A stretch of 64,000 bases of DNA from positions 40,332,358-40,396,357 of the forward strand of contig OW388300.1 in the NCBI GenBank assembly GCA_936450465.1. Reading direction: 5' to 3'. Below the pieces are notes generated by a model. That model was not told the origin of the DNA and did not search any database. It worked only from the letters and a program-made list of their open reading frames with translations. The DNA comes from Gibbula magus. Its lineage: Eukaryota; Mollusca; Gastropoda; Trochida; Trochidae. Of the stretch, positions 1 to 13,171 are shown one piece after another. Position numbers and translations under genes: made by a program. The stretch's first letter is position 1; each line of letters begins with the position of its first letter.

Positions 1-929
1 GCCCCTTTAAAATAATACATCACATTATGAAAAATGAATATAAAATTGATCATGCAGTGGGAATTGCTGAAATACATTGCAAACTATCCCTGATTCGGTG
101 GGATAATTATTATTCCATTATGCATGAAAATAATTTGACATAATTGTATTTTACGATCCTATTAACTAAACAACTGTCTCTCTCATTTTGCTTTTTATAC
201 ACCCCAGTGTGTGTGATCTGTCAAGGAACTGTTTGTATTACCAATGAGTGTACAGAACATTCAACAGTTACCTCTTCATCTAGTTGTCCCATCTCCGAAA
301 ATTGGATAAATTGTTTGCAATGGCGCGTATATGTAGGTACGTGTCTAGACAGAGTTATCGACCTTTGGAGACGATTCTTCCTCGTAACAGTGTTAAATTC
401 TAGAAAGTCGATACTGTCTGTACACTCTATCTTCCTATATTGGAAGCAAGTGATGTGAATCTAGATCCCTTAACAATATACTTCAGTGATCATCTTCTCA
501 AAGGCTTAATTTAATCCTCTAGTATTTGAGAGTAGAAAATATTGACCTGTGATGTACATGCATGAATATTTTATAATCCTTTATGTTCCCAGTGTGCTCT
601 TACAGTGCCTGTTTAATTATTGTTCGGAGTATCAAGCAATGGAGACTAGAGTTTGAGGTAGGAAAAACTGTTCTATGTGTCAAATAGAAAGATGTTTACA
701 ACCCTTTATGTTCGCAGTACCTGTTGAATCCTTGTTCTGTTATTTATGTATGGAATATCAAGCAATATAGAATTTTGGTGTGGGTTTTTTAATTGTCAAA
801 ATTAAATAATTACAGTTGCTGTTGAAGCCTTCATCTGTCATTAAAGCGTGAAGTATCAAGCAATGAAGTTAAAACTCTTTCTAAATCCTGCAACTTCTTC
901 AGATGTGTTATGAAATCCTACAAATGGAC
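1..929. other. AT-rich stretch without a supported gene
   Basis: I see no open frame with coding character, no splice-framed exon and no structured repeat. An open frame of 104 codons at 144-458 (+) has unremarkable composition and no recognisable domain, so I treat it as chance. Confidence 0.5.
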
Positions 930-2308
930 CCTCTTCCGCTATGATTTGAATAATAATGACTCAATGATTTGACACTGACTTTGGTAATAACGGCCGAGTC
1001 AATCTCAAATGTATACATCTGATAATCAGCTATGGGTCAATGAACATATCAATAGAGATTTATTATAACTGGCTAGTAGATACCCTATTGGATATGAGAA
1101 CTGGGTTCGGATGTGAATAAGAGCTTAATTAGAACGATGTCAGTAACACAGATGAAGAGTTGAGAAGTTGATGTCAACTTTATTGTACTGACATTCCTCA
1201 CCAAGAGATCATGTTCATTCTTCCCATTATATATTCCATGCAGGGTAATGACGTTTGACTTCACCCATTTAAGGTAATATATTAAATTAAATAAGAACTT
1301 GCACCAATTAACTCTAATTCCAACGTAACCTCCGAGGGAAGAGACTGGGTTTCCTGTTAATGTTAGTAAAGAATGAAATACTGGTCAGTCAGTTTATATA
1401 TGTTTCATGTAAATATAACATATAATAGTGAGTCGATCGAGGCTGCGAAAAAACTATTGTCAAAGAGTTGTCTTTTTAATATTTTATAATTCCTTCCTTG
1501 TCTGTGTTCTATTTGCTGTACTGAGTGATCCTGTCGGTTTAAGGTGACATTTACTGAAATAATCATTTTAGTTATAAACTTAATAAATGTTTTGGTAGCT
1601 TTCATGTGTATAATAATCAATATTTTTCAATGAACTAATTTTTTCTGTAACTAAGTTTATATCCTGTAAGTATAAACCTATCTGTTATACATCGTGTGGT
1701 AACTGCATTTCTTGTAATAATATTTAAGGAGGTTTCACCACGGATTTCAAGGTTTTACCAACCGTAGAAAGTTAACCTCATAGCAGGTTAATTTTCAACA
1801 TTTAGTAAGACCTGAAGTTTTACTATCTAAGTGTAAGACCCAACTCCTGTTCACTTAGGTACTCACAAAGTGTAAAATTTGTAGCCCAAGACTATCCCAC
1901 TAGACCACAGAGGATTGGTGATCATGAGAAGAGTGTTTGTTGGTATCTACTCTGCTCAACTTTTGTGAACATAATGAGTTTGATGGAAAAATTACTTTGA
2001 TGTAAAAAGTGATTTCTTAAAATTTCTGCTATCCCAGCTTGAGATAGCGATTTATCCACAGTTGGGATAGCCATGAGAGCTAGATATCGTTTTGGCAGTA
2101 GTTTTTGCACAGTGCCATCTCACCGTCAACTACATGACATCACAATGTTTTTACATCATCGAGTAATGACATCACAATGCTATGACGTCATGATCATGAT
2201 GATGCTATGACCTCACCGCACTGGAAGTCAAATGGCAGAGATGTGCTCAGAGATGAACACTATATTCACTTAAACGTAAAAAGAATGATTTTGGATGATA
2301 AATAAAAT

Positions 2309-2445
2309 CTCACCCTCGTGTCTTTTGATATCAAATATATTAACACTCGTTGATAAAAGTAAAAATATCTTCGGCAAGCCTCGGATAGTTGTAACTTTTA
2401 TCAACTCATGTTGATATATTTGATATCAGAAGACACTTGAGTGAG
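2309..2445. repeat. Fold-back (hairpin) element
   Basis: Two arms of about 52 bases are inverted copies of each other around a short loop. The left arm begins CTCACCCTCGTGTCTT and the right arm ends AAGACACTTGAGTGAG. Both contain TGATATCAAATATAT and end inward in TTGATAAAAGT. The structure matches a small non-autonomous fold-back or MITE insertion. No coding capacity. Confidence 0.75.
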
Positions 2446-2927
2446 ATTCTCTATTTATCTCACTGGGTGTGAAATGGTCACATAATTAAACTGTCAGTGA
2501 AGTTGTTTTCTCTTAAAGGATGAACTGGTGATTTTAAATTATTTATAAACTCATGTGTTCATTTTGTCTTTATGTTTGACAATGTTATACGTGACTATGA
2601 AATAGTACAGTTATGAATATACGTATTTACTATTACTCAGCTGTTTTCAGATAGCAGAATGTCACAATGGCCGATCATTTGATTGCAGATTTTCTGAAAA
2701 TGTCTGAAACCTTGTGTCAGTTAGCTATCTGATTTTATCATTTATACTCTAGATAAATGCAGCATTATGATGCTTGAGTCATACTCTTCTAATAATTTGT
2801 AAAATTTTGGCATATTACATTCTAATATTATCCTGAAAGTAATGTGGGAAAAGAAATCCATGAATACTTAATTGAGTGCTATGTCCATTGGGTATAAAAC
2901 AAGTGTTATTTCAAGTGTAAAGTTCAT

Positions 2928-3155
2928 TTAATTTGTCCTCAAGCTACATGAACAGACAAAATCAAATATCGTGTATTCACAGAAATAGACAACTTCCTTC
3001 GGGGCTTCTGGAACTGTTTGGGTTGAGTGAGAATCAGTGGCCACTGTGTGAACTGATAGTGGGTTCATGAACTTTAAATTCACTTGCCAACATTTGTCGA
3101 AGTCGAAATATATCTCCGGCCAATATACAGACGAGTTACAATAATATATGAACAT
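2928..3155 (-). other. Exon-like open frame, unrecognised
   Basis: A 75-codon minus-strand frame contains a stretch with coding-like composition (NPLSVHTVATDSHSTQ, then TVPEAPKEVVYF). Possible acceptors lie at '...ccactatcag' and '...gttggcaag'; no strong donor is visible. The matching part of the right arm (about 16020-16200) is too diverged to confirm the frame. It may be a fragment of a cytoplasmic-tail or linker exon, or chance. Confidence 0.15.
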
Positions 3156-4554
3156 TGTTATATATTTACATAACTATTCAAGGGTATACAGTTTGTTTGA
3201 TAAGACTGTCTCTTTTTGCTAAAGCATGCTTCACATGTAAAGACAACTGGACAATAATAGTTTCATTATTAGTTTGCAATATATAGATACATAACATCCC
3301 TTTGTTCAAGAAAATAAGGTTGTATACATATTTGTTGGAATTCGAAAGGATATAACAATGTGAAATGCATTTCATTCTCTATGGACACGATACAGTGGTT
3401 AACACAATATAGGCTAGAATTGGGGAGAATTGGAGAAATAAGATCTTTGTAGTATGACACCATGAACTACAGTATGTGAGTGTTTTATACAGTGTTGATG
3501 TCTAATATCCTGACATCTATATTGTGATGTCCTAATGCTTCTATACTCCCAAGGGTGGCATCAGAGGATGCAGTGGGGATCTAACATCAACCATTACTAC
3601 AACATATTATGTTGTTATTTCTTAGGTTCTTAATTGTTATGATTTGTTCCTTTTAGAGTTGATAGTTAATTATTTATCCCTTTGGTTTCAAAGTTGTCAA
3701 TTTTGGAATTTGTGTCTATCATGAATATTGATGAATGACTCTAGTTATTGGCATGGTGTCATTGCTTATAACTATAACGTCAATCTTAACGAAGTAAATC
3801 TGTTCATCACGTTCAGATCACTGAACACATCATTACAAGATTGATCTGACCAAACAGATAGGGGAACTGGACACGCTGACATCAATATCGCTAAGCAGGT
3901 CAAAACAAAAGGTCAAAGGTCAAAGCAGGGCAAAGGTCAAAACGCTACGGTCAACTTATTTCTATTTTCTCACCATTAATCTCTTGTTCAATGTGTGTCA
4001 ATTAAAGGACGAGAATAGTGACTGTGGATGATTTTAAGAATGAAAGTGTCTGTATCATTCATTATCATGTATTATTTAGTGTCAGTAACAGCATCTGAAG
4101 TATGAAACATTATGTTAAAGAAGCATATACTGAAGATGCACTTAAACTTTCAGCAAGAGAATTAAATGCAACAAGAAACTTAGTTTGGTATCATTAATAC
4201 AAATATATTGCTTGAAAGTATATGTTGTTATTATATGAACAAATATAAAAAGGTGACTTACTGTGCGCTCTATGAAAGCATAACAAATTTTCTTTTAACA
4301 TTTTCCATAATATGAAACAATTGATTATGTGCGCATTGTTTTACAATTTGACATCCTTATGAAAATATTTATGTTTTATTTCGAGAAACTATCTGAATAT
4401 CGTTATACCACTGCACAGAATCGAATCATCAACGTGGCTTTTTATAGACGGTTGACTCAATTTGCTGATACATCAATATTATGGATATTACTAGAATAAT
4501 CTGAAAGCCTTGTTGTTTTCCAAATGACTGATCATATCAACAATTGCTAGTATC

Positions 4555-4800
4555 ACTGCCAGGCAATTCCTACAAACCCAAGTCAACTCCACCATACTCA
4601 TAGGGGGCAGTCGGCAGGGCGCCCTGCTTTCCCCGAGGAAATTACAGGACACAGAAAAGTAATTTTCTCTACGACTTATACTATGTTGTACAAGAAATTG
4701 TATATAAGAAATCAGGAAATCTATATCTCAGTCTGCAATTCATCCAAAGACGTTTTGAATAACTTATTTAATGTAGTCTCGTTTCGACCTTAAAGATCCA
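4555..4800 (-). other. Conserved block shared by both arms, possible terminal exon
   Basis: This is one of the best-conserved segments between the two inverted arms (partner 14290-14550). On the minus strand the left arm has a short frame running PRGKQGALPTAPYEYGGV and ending DLGL-stop, preceded by AG acceptor candidates. In the right arm the same frame diverges to unrelated residues and a different stop. A neighbouring frame (KLFKTSLDELQTEI-stop) is nearly identical in both arms. Coding status is unproven. Confidence 0.2.
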
Positions 4801-5399
4801 TCAAAGCTCTATTCATTACCTACTGACTATACTGGTTAATCTATACTTTGGTCGTCTAGCATGATGAAAGCTTTGCCACTGAATGGGATTTTTTGTCAAT
4901 ATATTCCAATCAGATATCCTATTAATAACTTAGTATTTCTCACACTTATGGAATAAATACATATGGTATGTCTGTAATTTTGCTGCATTGCATAATTCCT
5001 CTTTGAATACTACAAATAGGAACAATAACGAATTTCGGAAATATTATATTATTTTATAACTACAAGTACCAGAGAAAAATTATAAAGTGTTTGTATGTAT
5101 TCGACATATGTGATTCAGGTTTCTGCGTGAGAAAGTTATTTCACGCAAAGCATTATGGATCTACGGAACTGCAGAATCAAGGAGAAACTGCAATAGCATT
5201 GTAACATTATAATAGTCACCTGTAAGAGGTTATCATCATTATAATGTCATAGACTTTTGAAGTCATTACATCGTGAGTTTATTAGTGTTCATGTCAAAGC
5301 ATTGTGAGATCATTTAGTAACAATTTCAAAGCATGCACAAATTGAAAATAATTTTGTTTAAATAATTGTATTTAATACCGATGTGTATTAAACAGACAT

Positions 5400-5830
5400 A
5401 TATTGTGTTGTTGGGGGTCACTTATGCCAAACCTTGTGTTATTGTGTTATCTTATAGAGAAGTACTGAATGTTGCCAAATATTACCGTCTTGTTGATATT
5501 CGATGATAAAAAAGTCAAAGTAATGATTTCTTATCGAAACCCGGATAATGCACGCCTGTTAGCCCGCGTTAATTAGTCAAACATTATTTTGGAAACTTAT
5601 CTGCAACATATAACTACATATAACTACTGTGCACGTAAATGGGACGTGTAGTTTCGGTTTCTACACAATTTGTTTATGATGTTGTTTCGACGTTCATTTA
5701 AAACTAATAATAATGATATACTTGGCAATTGGGGATGCAACTTGTGTGAAATTATTTGAAACCACCATATTCAGCCAAGTAAAAATAGCCAAATAAAATG
5801 TTATGAAACACAATGGATGTCACTTTAACT
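5400..5830 (+). repeat. Dispersed ~400-bp repeat, copy 1 of 5
   Basis: Begins near 'gttgttgggggtcac' and runs through 'gtttcggtttctacac' to an 'aaataaaatgtt' end. Related copies lie at 19500-19803, 25351-25795, 31098-31545 and, as a fragment, 44650-44740. Shared landmarks are a 'gtcaaacgttattttggaa'-like segment, an 'aaatggaacg...gtttcggtttctgcaca' segment and 'aattggaaactagtaatta'. No coding frame is shared. Probably a non-autonomous mobile element. Confidence 0.7.
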
Positions 5831-5889
5831 TTCAGTATTTCCATGCCAACAAGCATCAACTACATTGTATTCATCTTCATCTAGTGCAG

Positions 5890-5926
5890 CCATGCATCAT
5901 CCTCTGAGGACATTTCTACTGACACT
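5890..5926 (+). other. Candidate micro-exon (left arm copy)
   Basis: A 37-base segment lies between a pyrimidine-containing acceptor ('tcttcatctagtgcag') and a donor (GTAAGA). One frame reads HASSSEDISTDT. The mirrored right-arm copy at 13172-13208 (-) has the same length, acceptor and donor, although flanking bases differ. Conservation of both splice signals is the main argument; a 37-base exon is unusual and no adjoining exons could be linked. Confidence 0.25.
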
Positions 5927-6379
5927 GTAAGATTAGAACGTGCTGCTCGTGTTGTACACTGTCAGTGAGGATTTGTTAGAAACTGCTTGATATGTGGGTT
6001 ACAGTCACATAATTTGATATCTATTTATATGCCTGTACCATAATGTATTTGCGACTGTCAGGAAAGAGAAAATATTCGTGTGTTATTGATTTGGTCTCAA
6101 ATTAACGAAAGTGAGTTTGATAAAAACGTATTTATATACAGAAGTGAATTGAATATTATGTTTATATCTCCCCACATCAAGCAACGTTTTAACCTTTAAT
6201 GGAGTGCAATTACAACTGTATTTTTCCTCAAAGTAGTTCGTAGTAGTAATTGTTCTTGCTTTGTGTACACAGTTAATTAGCCATTGTAACAGTTTCACAT
6301 TAACATAATTTATTTTATCTGTTATATCTGCCTCATCTTCTAATGAGATGACTTGTAGTTGGTGTTTCTTGTTACTGTC

Positions 6380-6960
6380 AATGTGTATGTGTGAGAAGCT
6401 GAACGGTGTTCATTGGTTTGCAGTGGAACAAACTGAAAAGTCGTTACATTTTGAAGGAAACGTTTTCGAAAAATTTATTCTATTTTAAATCATACTATAA
6501 TTTGATCTCTTTCATTTCAAAGTCATAATGAAACAAGAAAGAAATACATTAACAGCTTTGGTAGAGAGGTGTTCAGACATATCAATTACTGGTTACTCTC
6601 TTTGACTATCCTAAACAGGCGCAGTTGAGAAGTGTTTATGTATAAGAAGCTGACTGGTGTTCATTGGCTTGCAGAAAAGTCATTACAAACTTTTATAGAG
6701 GGAGACGTTAAATCGTCTTAAATCTTCCTGAAGTTTAAATAAAAGTCAATTGACAGTTGTTTAGATCAATTGATCTCCAAGCTGAGATAGTGTGGAATAG
6801 ACATAAACATTTTAAATGTCCCATTGAAACAATAAACAAATAAATTAATAGCTTTGGCAGAGAGGTGTTCAGACATATCGATTACTGGTTACTCTCTTTG
6901 ACTATCCTTAACAGGCGCAGTTGAGAAGGGGCACCTTGCAGTGAACTGACAGTTGGAGAT
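6380..6960 (+). repeat. Imperfect tandem duplication inside the left arm
   Basis: A segment of about 250-280 bases occurs twice head to tail. Both copies carry 'agaagctga(a/c)(c/t)ggtgttcattgg' and later 'gttcagacatatc(a/g)attactgg', 'ttactctctttgacta' and 'aacaggcgcagttgagaag'. The right arm carries the mirrored sequences at 12230-12740. A second, weaker doubling of about 300 bases lies at 7110-7560, marked by 'ttcaagtcttta(t/a)gagtta' and 'ggatgttcactaaa'. Confidence 0.6.
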
Positions 6961-8021
6961 ATTTCACTTGCAGGAGAGAGATGAGGTTACGTTGACACAG
7001 CTGTGTTTAAGCATTTCTTTCACAATATTTATGAGATATTTCAGAAGTAACCAGTTTGATCATTAATTAAACATTTTTACTAAATTTATCGTTTTTGGCA
7101 ATGTACTTTCACTCAGTAGTTTTGTTTTGTTTTAATCATCAACAGTAGCATTACTTTCATAGTTACGAAAGGTGTCTGTCTGTTCAAGTCTTTATGAGTT
7201 ACCAACTTTGTTAATTAAAGAAATCATTACATTCGTAGGATGTTCACTAAAATTAGATCTGAGATCTGTATGATAATAGTTTTGTTTAGAAACTAAACAA
7301 ATACTTCCTAATACAGCATCATTATTAATAAAACACAAATTAATAAAACTACTTTCTTTTATAATTCTATGAATATTTACTTTACGTGAGTGTTTTGTTT
7401 AATCATCCACAGTAATGTAACTATTAACATGACAAAAGTGATCTATCTATTCAAGTCTTTAAGAGTTACTCTCTTTGTTCACTAACAATTATAATATTAT
7501 TATTATAAGAAATCATAACATTCGGAGGATGTTCACTAAATAAGATCTGTAATATTAATATTATTTCTATAAATACATATTAACTTACACGAGATTGTAC
7601 AGATGAAATATGCTTATTTATAATAAATTATTGATCCAAATATCTCTACATATTTTCCATGAACGACTTTTTTAATTATACCATGTAGTAGTGTACAGCT
7701 TTTAAGTAAACTTGCTAGATACCAAATATCCGATGCTGTCACAATAGTCTTTCTATCAATTCCCTGAAGTATCTGTTTGTGACGTCACAGACTGTTGACA
7801 GATCAAATACTGTTTAAAAGCAGTCATCTTGCTGTTGGAACAGCCCCTCTGCAACTGGAAATAACCAATCAGAAAAGGGAATGGACACGTCTTGAATCCA
7901 ATAACCAATCATATGTTCGACTGGCAGTAGTAAAACTTTGGAAAAGACACTAAGAGTCAAGGTCTACAAGGACCCTATTTTTAAAAGGAGAAGTATTAGA
8001 TTTCCTTTAATTACATTAACA

Positions 8022-8430
8022 TTTAAAAGGAGGGGTCTATCGGTTATTTTTAGTGGAAACGAAATTCGGGAGGATATTCCTGTTTACACATATATGTTAT
8101 TAATCATGGTTAAAACACAGTGAAATTGAAAGATATTAATGAAGGTAACATTTTGATGACTTTATATTTCCAAACTTGATAAACACAAGCGCATATTTGT
8201 TAACAATGAGAACTGAAGCCATTCTTTGGCGCTGCGAGTGGGGAAAATTTCGTTACAGCATAACAGCAAATTGTTTGTTAGGTTTATGACATGTTATGTG
8301 TCACTATGTGCATACTCTATCAGAGTATGTGTTTAGTTATTTAAAAGTTATATTATTTGGTACAATATAGCGTGTTTTCATTTTACGTAATGCAAAATAT
8401 CCAAGATAGCGACAGAAGCATCCCTTTAAG
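8022..8430 (-). mobile_element. MITE-like element with AAAGG-type inverted ends (copy A)
   Basis: The segment is related, in opposite orientation, to 47038-47698. Its ends are 'tttaaaaggaggggtct' and the reverse of 'cagaagcatccctttaa', so they form imperfect terminal inverted repeats. The body shares 'tggaaacgaaattcg', 'cctgtttacacata', 'ttaatcatggttaaaacacagt', 'acatgttatgtg' and 'aatatagcgtgttttcatt' with the other copy. This copy lacks the 165-bp insertion seen at 47506-47670 and so gives the empty-site sequence. A 61-codon frame at 7938-8123 runs into it and is not a gene. Confidence 0.65.
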
Positions 8431-8976
8431 TGTCAGATCAATGTAATAAAAAAAAAACAATTCAGTTGTTGCCTTTATTTTTTTATAACATAAATACTTT
8501 CATATATTCACTCGTCATTTATTGAATTGTTTTACCCAACAAAATTGCAGCCATTAGCGTCCCCTTTGTTTATCACTCAGTACCTGATGGGACTACTCAT
8601 ACCAATGGTTGTTTTGTTTAGAAACGTGCATTTATGAAGTTAATCTAATAGGTTATATAAGTGTGAAGCAAGTTTTCATTACTCTAAAGAAAAAACGATT
8701 GTTGCCTATTAGTCTAAAAAGAAAGACCTAGTCGAATACTCATTCATTTTAAAACAAATACTAGAATTACTTAATGAATGACATGTAACACACATATTGG
8801 AATCAGTCAAACAGAAGAAATATTAAACTACTTCATTGTATAATCAATCTATTGGTTAAACAAAATGTCTGAATTATTTAAAATATCACTCACAAAGAAT
8901 GTGATGAAAATCGGTATCTATTTAAATACCTCTGATGTTGTTAAGTTTCACTCCGACCAAGATGTAATCATAGAAA

Positions 8977-8981
8977 GGGGT

Positions 8982-9023
<42 letters not shown>
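8977..9023 (+). repeat. Poly-G run (42 uninterrupted G after GGGGT)
   Basis: Four G, one T, then 42 G in a row in an otherwise AT-rich region. A run this long is expected to form G-quadruplex structure and is prone to sequencing and assembly length error. It sits beside the QIPGK-type block at 9024 and interrupts the inner end of the left arm. Confidence 0.95.
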
Positions 9024-9025
<2 letters not shown>

Positions 9026-9090
9026 AACACGTGTCTCCTTCCCAGGAATCTGTTTCCTCATGGTCAACAACATCATTGACACTACGGGGA
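9024..9090 (-). other. QIPGK-type block, copy in left arm
   Basis: Read on the minus strand this block encodes MMLLTMRKQIPGKETRV. It matches 10500-10550 (+; MMLIKQIPGKKT) and 18467-18530 (-; MMLLTTGKQIPGKETHVV). The hydrophobic lead-in that makes the 10.5 kb copy look like a membrane segment is not preserved here, and the poly-G run truncates the block at its 3' side. Probably a relic exon. Confidence 0.35.
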
Positions 9091-9515
9091 GAATGGTGAC
9101 GTTACTGGATACTGGTAAATAGCATCAAACTACAGGAGTACAGATGTTAAAATGGTGCTTGTCACGTCGAAAATTACTTGTACAATTAACATATGAAAAT
9201 ATTTATTATGTTAATTCATTATATGACCATTATGTTATGTCAACATGTCATTTAGATTGTAAGGAAATTTAACATTTTTATATATTGGGATCCCACTGTA
9301 CACAGCAATAGTATAATTCTTGTAATTTGCTTTCGGTCGAGACCTTGCGGAATTCGAATCCACATCCAACCACCAGCATGTCTAGAACGTTTTACAGAAA
9401 ATAAATTGAACTTCATCGGTGACTGTGTGAACCCATTGAAATAACTCTCTAAACAGAAATGAATAAAGAGTACTAAAGACGGGGTATCTAAAATATCAAC
9501 AAAATGCAACCAAAC

Positions 9516-9651
9516 TTTTAAAGGGACAGTAGCACGTGTTTTGGCTCAAATAAGTTGATAAAATGTATTTGAAAAATAGTGTCATTAAATTGTAAAACAC
9601 CCTTCTCTCTTCGGATTTTATTTTTTAAAACGTGCTACAGCCCCTTTAAAA
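9516..9651. mobile_element. Short MITE with 'TTTTAAAGGG' terminal inverted repeats
   Basis: A 136-base unit begins TTTTAAAGGGACAGTAGCAC and ends with the imperfect reverse complement (GTGCTACAG, then CCCCTTTAAAA). Inverted arms are about 25 bases and there is no coding capacity. The window's first bases (gcccctttaaaata) resemble one end of the same family. Confidence 0.75.
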
Positions 9652-10412
9652 TTGCTTAAGAAAACCCCCATTAAAATCGTCTTTCAACATTCAGCTTGAT
9701 ACTAGTATGTCAATCTAGAGGAATGTGTAAAATGTCTCATAAAATAATATATTTTTGTGAGTGTATTTATTGAAATAAATAACATATTTATCATTGTTTG
9801 GACTAGAAAATACTTGTTGAATTTTCTTTACAAAACCAGGAAATAGTATGTATTGTATGTATGTACTGACAGATACAGTTCGAGGAACTTTACATCAACT
9901 AGAGAACTTTGGACCTATTGCGGTCAAGATAATTACCACAAACTGTGTTTGCCTAAGTTTCATTTGTTGCTGTTAATCAATGTTGTCTCAATTTAAGATA
10001 TCCACTGGACAGATGTAAACAACAGGGTTCTAAATTTAGCATAGAGTGGTTTAAAAGCCACCTGGTTTTATAAAGTAAGTTGAAAATAGTTGACTACGAA
10101 TTCAGACACTTGCATTGAGTTTGATGTTGAATAAAAAAGGTAATATTCAATGCAAAAGATATTCAATGTCGGCTAATCGAGTCGTGTAATGAGATGTTTA
10201 ACCCTCTAAGGTAACTATATATTGTATATACCTCAATAATAAATGTCAAGTTAAAGAAAAAATAATATCCCAAAAACGTTCTGCCTTCTTTTGAATCTCG
10301 TTCGAGTAAAAAATTACTATTGGAGAGTATAACATTTTTCATGTGTTCACTATATTGATTTGCATATATTTCTAAGAAATTGGCACTAAATCAATATAAT
10401 AAATGTTTTCAG

Positions 10413-10590
10413 ATGTTACATTGTTTCTTCTCTTAAACATGGAGTCAGGAGTTTGATGCTATTTACCCTATCCAGTATCGTCGCCCTTCTCCTCGTAGCA
10501 TCGATGATGTTGATCAAACAGATTCCTGGGAAGAAGACACTGTCGATTTCACTTAAGTTTACATTGGATCCACCGTCAACTAGAGGACAT
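10413..10590 (+). other. Candidate coding exon with a membrane-spanning segment
   Basis: A clean acceptor ('aaatgttttcag') and a strong donor (CAT|GTAAGA) bracket an open frame. From the first in-frame ATG at 10456 it reads MLFTLSSIVALLLVASMM, then LIKQIPGKKTLSISLKFTLD and PPSTRGH. The first 18 residues form one hydrophobic helix followed by Lys, as in the amino end of a type II (Golgi-type) or the transmembrane exon of a type I membrane protein. Related sequence occurs at 9024-9090 (-) and 18467-18530 (-). The protein family is not recognised, and no partner exon in phase was found. Confidence 0.35.
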
Positions 10591-13171
10591 GTAAGAAGTG
10601 TTTTACCGATACTTCCCTGGTTTCTTTGAACATTTTAATCAAGGCTTTATTGAGTCAGACAAATACGGTTAAGTCGGACGAGTACGGTTTACATTTGTTT
10701 TTAATTGTTGGAATTTCTCTGTTTTATAGTTTTCTTGAATGATTGACATTTAAATTATTTTAAAATATGTTTTTGTAGTGTTTGATGTTAACTGTATTTT
10801 ATGTAAATAATGTGATGTTGTTCTTCCCACATAAATCAAATAAAATACATACTAATGATGTATGACATTGCTTGAGGTCGATTTAGCATATGCATTTTAC
10901 ATACATTTGTAATATGTTAAAAAGAGGTTATAGATCATATCTTTTCTTCGGAAAGGTTTTGCTGCTCATTGATGAATGTTCTAAATAGTCTTATAAGTGA
11001 ACAATAATTGTTTCAGAAACAAAAATTAATAAATATTTAATAAATACGATAAAATCTATAGGACTCTAATTATTGATTTCATGATAATTATAAAAAAAAG
11101 ATGCATAAACGTGAACCAAAATGATAAAGATATATAAAAAAAAGAATTTCCGAATAAATTTGTGAATTAAAAGAAGTTCCATGTTAAATCAATGGCTGCT
11201 ATGGAGAGCACACTGAGATGATCAATAACCAGCTGTTAAAGGGCACTGCCTCCCAGATAGCCAGCATTGATTTCTGCTACTAATATTTGATCTGCCCAGT
11301 TTATGACGTCACACGAAGAAACCTGCTGCAGGTTACAACAGAGCCTTGACGTCAAAGATTTTGATTTGCTTTGGTTACATGTTGGTGTGAGGTTGACACC
11401 TGATATACGCTTTACTCTGGATTCAGCAACGTCAATTATGTTTAGACAGACACTGCTTTTCCATTACATCCTTTGTGGGTGATATTTTGAAAAATTCAAT
11501 GATTTTGTTTTAATTACTACGTTACTCAAACAATGCATACCTGCTGTTTTAAAGTTTTAATATTGTTTAAGTAATTTATGTTTGACTGTACATGTCAAAC
11601 CTTTAAGAGAACTTGAAGGATACTGTTCCATGTAAGTGTAATAATTGTTTTAAAAACAAAGATTGTTCGACCATGGGTTAATGTTTGGAATAATAGTAAA
11701 CAATGACGAATTCATAATAAATAAGCATATTTAACAAGTTCGGGCTCATGTCTTCATATAATTATAACAATAAGTAATTTAATTAATGGTGTTTAATTTA
11801 TAATGCATCTGCATTAGAAAAGTCTATGCGTTGCAGAAATCATTTTCAATTTGAAATAAACTATATAAAAGTAACTATTATGCAACAGATCTCAGTTCTA
11901 ACTTTATATTAAAAAAATCATACGAATGTAAGGATATCTTGTAATTGTTAGTTAACAAAGAAGATAACACATAAAGACTTGAACAAACAGACAACTTTTG
12001 TAATTATGATAGTAATGCTACTGTGGATGATTAAAACAAAACACAATCAACTACTGTAAATTAAGCGAAAGTACAGACATTGTAAACAAAAAATTAGTAA
12101 TAATTCTCAATTAATGATCAAACTGGTTACTTCTGAAATATCTCATAAATATTGTGAAAGAAATGCTTAAACACAGCTGTGTCAACGTAACCTCATCTCT
12201 CTCCCGCAAGAGAAATATCTCCCACTGTCAGCTCACTGCAAGGTGCCCCTTCTCAACTGCGCCTGTTAAAGATAGTCAAAGAGAGTAACCAGTAATCGAT
12301 ATGTCTGAACACCATCTCTGCCAAAGCTGTTAATTTATTTGCGTATTGTTTCAATGGGACATTTAAAATGTGTTTGTCTATTCCATACTATCTATGCTTG
12401 GAGATCAATTGATCTAAACAACTGTCAATTGACTTTGATTTAAACTTCAGTAAGATTTAAGACGATTATAGTCTCCTCTATAAAAGTTTGTAATGACTTT
12501 TCTGCAAGCCAATGAACACCAGTCAGCTTCTTATACATAAACACTGTCAGTGTACAGAATACTGGATATGAGAGGAACTTATTTGAAACTGTTACAACGA
12601 CCGAGTAACTGTATAGACAATACAAGAATATATTACTTCGAAATACTATGACTTTTCAGTTTGTTCCACTGCAAACCAATGAACACCGTTCAGCTTCTCA
12701 CACATACACATTGACAGTGTTCATAACAAGAAACACCAACTAGAAGACATCTCATTAGAAGTTGAGGCATATATAACAGATATAATAACTTATGTTAATG
12801 TGAAACTGTTACAATGGCTAATAAAATGTGTACACAAAACAAGAACAATTACTACTACGAATTACTTTGAAGGAAAATAAAGTTGTATTGCGGGTTTATA
12901 CGTTGCTTGATTTGAGGTGATATGATGGATGCTTTGTTCTGTTTTGCAGAGTAATAAACATAATACTCAACTCACTTGTATATAAACACATTCTTCTCAA
13001 AGTCAATTTCGTTAATTTGAGACCAAAAATCAATAACACAATTTCTCTTCCCAGCCAGTCTCAATACAATATGATACAAGCATATACATAGATATCAAAT
13101 TATGTGACTGTAACCGACATAACAAATCCACACTTACAGTGTACAACACGAGCAGCACGATGTAATCTTAC

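Larger units (their letters stand above)
930..9090 (+). repeat. Left arm of a large imperfect inverted duplication
   Basis: Long stretches read as the reverse complement of 10480-17260, in collinear mirrored order. Examples: 960-1310 pairs with 16850-17230; 3840-4010 with 15110-15260; 4550-4800 with 14290-14550; 5815-5960 with 13130-13290; 6560-7560 with 11890-12780; 7740-7870 with 11220-11350; 9024-9085 with 10500-10550. Identity looks like roughly 75-90 percent in these blocks, interrupted by indels and by insertions private to one arm, such as the element at 8022-8430 and the poly-G run. Outer and inner limits are approximate. It could be a segmental inversion-duplication or two opposed copies of a large unrecognised mobile element. 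Confidence 0.75.

Noticed and set aside
8865..9122. 85-codon frame with a poly-glycine tract
   Set aside because: The glycines come only from the poly-G run; flanking residues have no support and the frame crosses a repeat border.
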